A DNA stretch of 7,228 nucleotides from Thermodesulfovibrionales bacterium (GTDB lineage Bacteria; Nitrospirota; Thermodesulfovibrionia; Thermodesulfovibrionales; SM23-35): contig JAGUWT010000059.1 in NCBI GenBank assembly GCA_020062205.1, positions 1-7,228 on the forward strand, read 5' to 3'. Position 1 is the stretch's first letter; each line of letters starts with the position of its first letter. The notes under the pieces are model-generated. The model saw only the letters and a list, made by a program, of their open reading frames with translations, had not been told where the DNA came from and searched no databases. This document shows positions 5,872 to 7,228 of the stretch, piece by piece. Position numbers and translations under genes: made by a program.

Positions 5872-5888
5872 CTCTGTGTTCTCTGTGG
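5872..5888 (-). repeat. CACAGAG-type repeat, right inverted copy
   Basis: On the minus strand it reads CCACAGAGAACACAGAG. It ends 7 nt before the moaC stop codon. Paired with 5685-5701 it makes this convergent intergenic region almost wholly repeat-derived; no gene is seen in 5668-5895. Confidence 0.8.
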
Positions 5889-5895
5889 CAATAAA

Positions 5896-6387
5896 TTATC
5901 TTAGATTTTTGGTTTTTCTTTTGAAATCTCCGCTTTTCCCGCCTCTTTTTTCCATAAGCACGATGTCTGAAATAACCATCTCTTTATCAACTGCCTTGCA
6001 CATGTCATAAATAGTCAAGGCCGCTACAGATACTGAAGTCAGTGCCTCCATTTCCACACCTGTCTGGCCTGTAATTTTTACACGCGCTTCTATATCCACC
6101 TTATTCTTTTTGCTATCGAGATGAAAGTTTATATCTATCGAGGTAATATTGAGGGGATGACACATCGGAATAAGTTCGCTCGTTTTTTTTGCAGCCATGA
6201 TGCCTGCAACCCTTGCAACGGAGAACACATCACCTTTCGGAACCTTTTTGTCCTGTATAAGCTTCAGGGTTTCAGGTTTCATATAAACAGAGCCTTTTGC
6301 GAAAGCCTCTCTCCTGGTTATAGGCTTTTCGCTAATATCAACCATCCTTGCCTTGCCTTTTTTATCAAGATGGGTCAGTTTTTTCAT
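5896..6387 (-). CDS. moaC: Cyclic pyranopterin monophosphate synthase
   Basis: Second step of molybdenum cofactor synthesis: converts the 3',8-cyclo-GTP product of MoaA to cyclic pyranopterin monophosphate in the cytoplasm. The 163-residue length is normal. Residues known from the E. coli enzyme are present at the same numbers: Lys51 (VPKGD), His77 (MCHPL at 75-79), Glu112 and Glu114 (VEMEAL), Asp128 and Lys131 (YDMCK). KKTSELIPMCHPL and GQTGVEMEALT are the signature stretches. An AAGAAG at 8 nt before the ATG is a weak ribosome site. It begins 25 nt after the stop of the nucleotidyltransferase gene and is probably cotranscribed with it. No other moa or mo-enzyme gene is in the window, but the gene implies that the organism makes Mo- or W-pterin enzymes. 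Confidence 0.97.
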   Translation of the reverse strand: MKKLTHLDKKGKARMVDISEKPITRREAFAKGSVYMKPETLKLIQDKKVPKGDVFSVARVAGIMAAKKTSELIPMCHPLNITSIDINFHLDSKKNKVDIEARVKITGQTGVEMEALTSVSVAALTIYDMCKAVDKEMVISDIVLMEKRGGKSGDFKRKTKNLR

Positions 6388-6412
6388 TCAATGCTTCTTT
6401 TTATAGAATCGT

Positions 6413-6853
6413 TTATCTCTCCATACATTCCATAAGCTCCTTGAAATACAATTTTGAGAATTCATGATAATCCATATACCTTAACCCAACATCTTCTATG
6501 AAACTAAGTCTCACAGCCTTATCTCTCTCAAACAGTAATATGCCTTCATTTATGACTGAAAATTGAAAACCAATTGGTGCATAGTTTACTACTTTAAAGT
6601 CCACAGGATAACCAGAAGCTATTTCAAGTTCAGTAGACATCTCAAGCCCAAAATCAAACACCAAATCTTCTGGTATCATGCAGTAAGCCCCGATATCAAT
6701 ATCCCTGAAGGGAAAGGTTCCAAACGAACCATGGAGATAAGCAAATAAGATTTCATTATGTCTCCTGAGAGTAGATATTAATTTCAGTTTGATTTCTTTT
6801 ATTTCATTATTGGTTAACTCGAATCTCTGTTCCATCATGGCTAAGGATACCAT
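6413..6853 (-). CDS. MNT-type nucleotidyltransferase domain protein
   Basis: A small protein (146 residues from the chosen start) with the minimal nucleotidyltransferase fold. HGSF at 41-44 is followed by DID with D51 and D53, and by a third acidic residue, D85, in PVDFKVVN; these are the expected metal ligands. The segment between GS and DxD is seven residues, shorter than the ten in the classical GSx10DxD motif. Relatives are often antitoxin partners of HEPN proteins; no HEPN gene is adjacent, as tRNA-Leu lies upstream and moaC downstream. The frame is open up to 6958, but that extension reads through the tRNA and is spurious. I prefer ATG 6853, with AAAGG about 10 nt upstream; ATGs at 6838 and 6835 are alternatives. 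Whether it acts as an antitoxin, AMP-transferase or otherwise is unknown. Confidence 0.8.
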   Translation of the reverse strand: MVSLAMMEQRFELTNNEIKEIKLKLISTLRRHNEILFAYLHGSFGTFPFRDIDIGAYCMIPEDLVFDFGLEMSTELEIASGYPVDFKVVNYAPIGFQFSVINEGILLFERDKAVRLSFIEDVGLRYMDYHEFSKLYFKELMECMER

Positions 6854-6914
6854 AGCTGATGAACCTTTACAATGTTGGGTTTGGCTGGATTGAAATAACA
6901 CCTTTTGATATAAT

Positions 6915-7001
6915 TGGTGCCGAAGGCGGGATTTGAACCCGCACGGCCTCTCGACCACTAGACCCTGAACCTAGCGCGTCTGCCAGTTCCGCCACTTCGG
7001 C
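6915..7001 (-). tRNA. tRNA-Leu (anticodon CAG)
   Basis: All parts of a class II tRNA can be folded. The acceptor stem is GCCGAAG with CTTCGGC, then discriminator A and an encoded CCA (6917-6915). The anticodon stem is CTAGG/TCTAG with loop TTCAGGG, giving anticodon CAG, which reads CUG. The long variable arm is GGTC-GAGA-GGCC, and the T arm is GCGGG/CCCGC with loop TTCAAAT. The long variable arm together with CAG marks leucine. No terminator is evident before the nucleotidyltransferase gene, so read-through into that gene is possible. Confidence 0.97.
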
Positions 7002-7009
7002 ATAAAAAT

Positions 7010-7015
7010 ATTATA
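7010..7015 (-). promoter_or_regulatory. Likely -10 box of tRNA-Leu
   Basis: TATAAT on the minus strand, 8 nt before the mature 5' end of the tRNA. The expected -35 position (about 7033-7038) falls within the CACAGAG repeat and reads TGTGGT, a poor match. Transcription from here would start near or at the tRNA 5' end. Confidence 0.5.
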
Positions 7016-7030
7016 CCCTAAAAACATATT

Positions 7031-7050
7031 AAACCACAGAGTTCACGGAG
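7031..7050 (+). repeat. CACAGAG-type repeat
   Basis: AAACCACAGAGTTCACGGAG, a diverged copy of the units at 4047, 5685 and 5872. It lies upstream of tRNA-Leu and is separated by 6 nt from the C-rich repeat at 7057. Confidence 0.7.
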
Positions 7051-7056
7051 ATTTTC

Positions 7057-7080
7057 AAATCCCCCCTCACCCCCCTTTCC
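7057..7080. repeat. Half unit of the C-rich inverted repeat
   Basis: AAATCCCCCCTCACCCCCCT followed by TTCC matches the left arm of the bioA element nearly base for base. The partner arm is absent. Its right edge coincides with the point where the transposase remnant on the minus strand loses its frame. Confidence 0.8.
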
Positions 7081-7196
7081 TAATTTTTCTCAGCATTCCA
7101 TCTGCTGGTGACTTCATAGAGGTAATAGATTCCCCGAATAAGTCGAAGCTCTGTGCCTTTTCTTTTATGCTTTAAAGCCCATTTAGGATGTCTCAT
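7080..7196 (-). pseudogene. Truncated transposase, N-terminal remnant
   Basis: An ATG at 7196 opens a 38-codon frame, MRHPKWALKHKRKGTELRLI and onward, with the segment RGIYYLYEVTSRWNAEK. I recognise this by memory as the N terminus of a large transposase group of IS1634/IS4-like type, in which KRAKKITGKLLG or similar follows. Here the frame ends in TAG at 7082-7080, exactly where the C-rich repeat begins, so several hundred codons are missing. A TAA lies in frame 9 nt before the ATG, so this is the first possible start. The exact IS family is not certain. Confidence 0.7.
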
Positions 7197-7199
7197 AAT

Positions 7200-7221
7200 A
7201 TATTACGTATATACGTAATAT
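7200..7221. repeat. 22-bp perfect palindrome upstream of the transposase remnant
   Basis: Half-site ATATTACGTAT followed directly by its reverse complement ATACGTAATAT. It begins 3 nt upstream of the remnant's ATG. It could be an operator, part of the lost element's promoter, or a cruciform-prone site; the window ends too soon to decide. Confidence 0.75.
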
Positions 7222-7228
7222 TAGAATA

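Noticed and set aside
6121..6435. Plus-strand frame of 104 codons
   Set aside because: Antisense to moaC and its upstream gap; no recognisable domain or ribosome site.
6413..6853. HEPN/MNT toxin-antitoxin pair
   Set aside because: No HEPN-like frame exists on either side, so only an orphan MNT-type protein can be claimed.
6854..6958. N-terminal extension of the nucleotidyltransferase frame (starting MVERPCGFKSRLRH)
   Set aside because: It translates the tRNA-Leu sequence and the spacer after it; the conserved domain begins after ATG 6853.

Overview
The window looks like a piece of chromosome from an AT-leaning, Gram-negative-type bacterium. The set of housekeeping genes, the long-chain prenyl synthase, the AMMECR1-type protein and the many short dispersed repeats (CACAGAG, CCCCCC and ATTCCC types) would fit Nitrospirota or a former deltaproteobacterial group. 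That taxonomic guess is inference only. No plasmid, phage or CRISPR feature is visible.

Layout, left to right. A repeat-rich stretch (1-90) is followed by mtgA on the minus strand, a peptidoglycan glycosyltransferase. A divergent intergenic region holding a ~90-bp hairpin element separates it from a plus-strand cluster: prmC (release-factor methyltransferase), bioA (biotin synthesis aminotransferase) and a small membrane-anchored NTF2-like protein, with 21- and 14-nt gaps that suggest one operon. After a 158-nt gap with a CACAGAG repeat and a possible promoter come ispB (long-chain polyprenyl diphosphate synthase) and an AMMECR1-family gene whose ATG directly follows the ispB stop. A 228-nt convergent region made largely of four repeat units separates these from a minus-strand group read from the right: tRNA-Leu(CAG), an MNT-type nucleotidyltransferase and moaC (molybdopterin cofactor synthesis). 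The right end holds a 38-codon remnant of a transposase gene that runs into a repeat, and a 22-bp perfect palindrome just upstream of it.

The genes are individually ordinary and do not form one pathway: cell wall, translation termination, biotin, quinone side chain and molybdenum cofactor. The striking feature is the repeats. At least seven families occur in about 7 kb, and two housekeeping genes carry them inside their reading frames. prmC contains four tandem heptanucleotide arrays (AGTCAGC, ACTCAGC, ACTCGTC, AAATCTC). bioA contains a GC-rich inverted repeat of about 45 bp whose relatives lie between genes elsewhere in the window. All keep the frame open and fall where the conserved fold has variable segments. 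This resembles in principle the in-frame palindromic elements described in Rickettsia, but with different sequences. I regard it as the best candidate here for something not well described.
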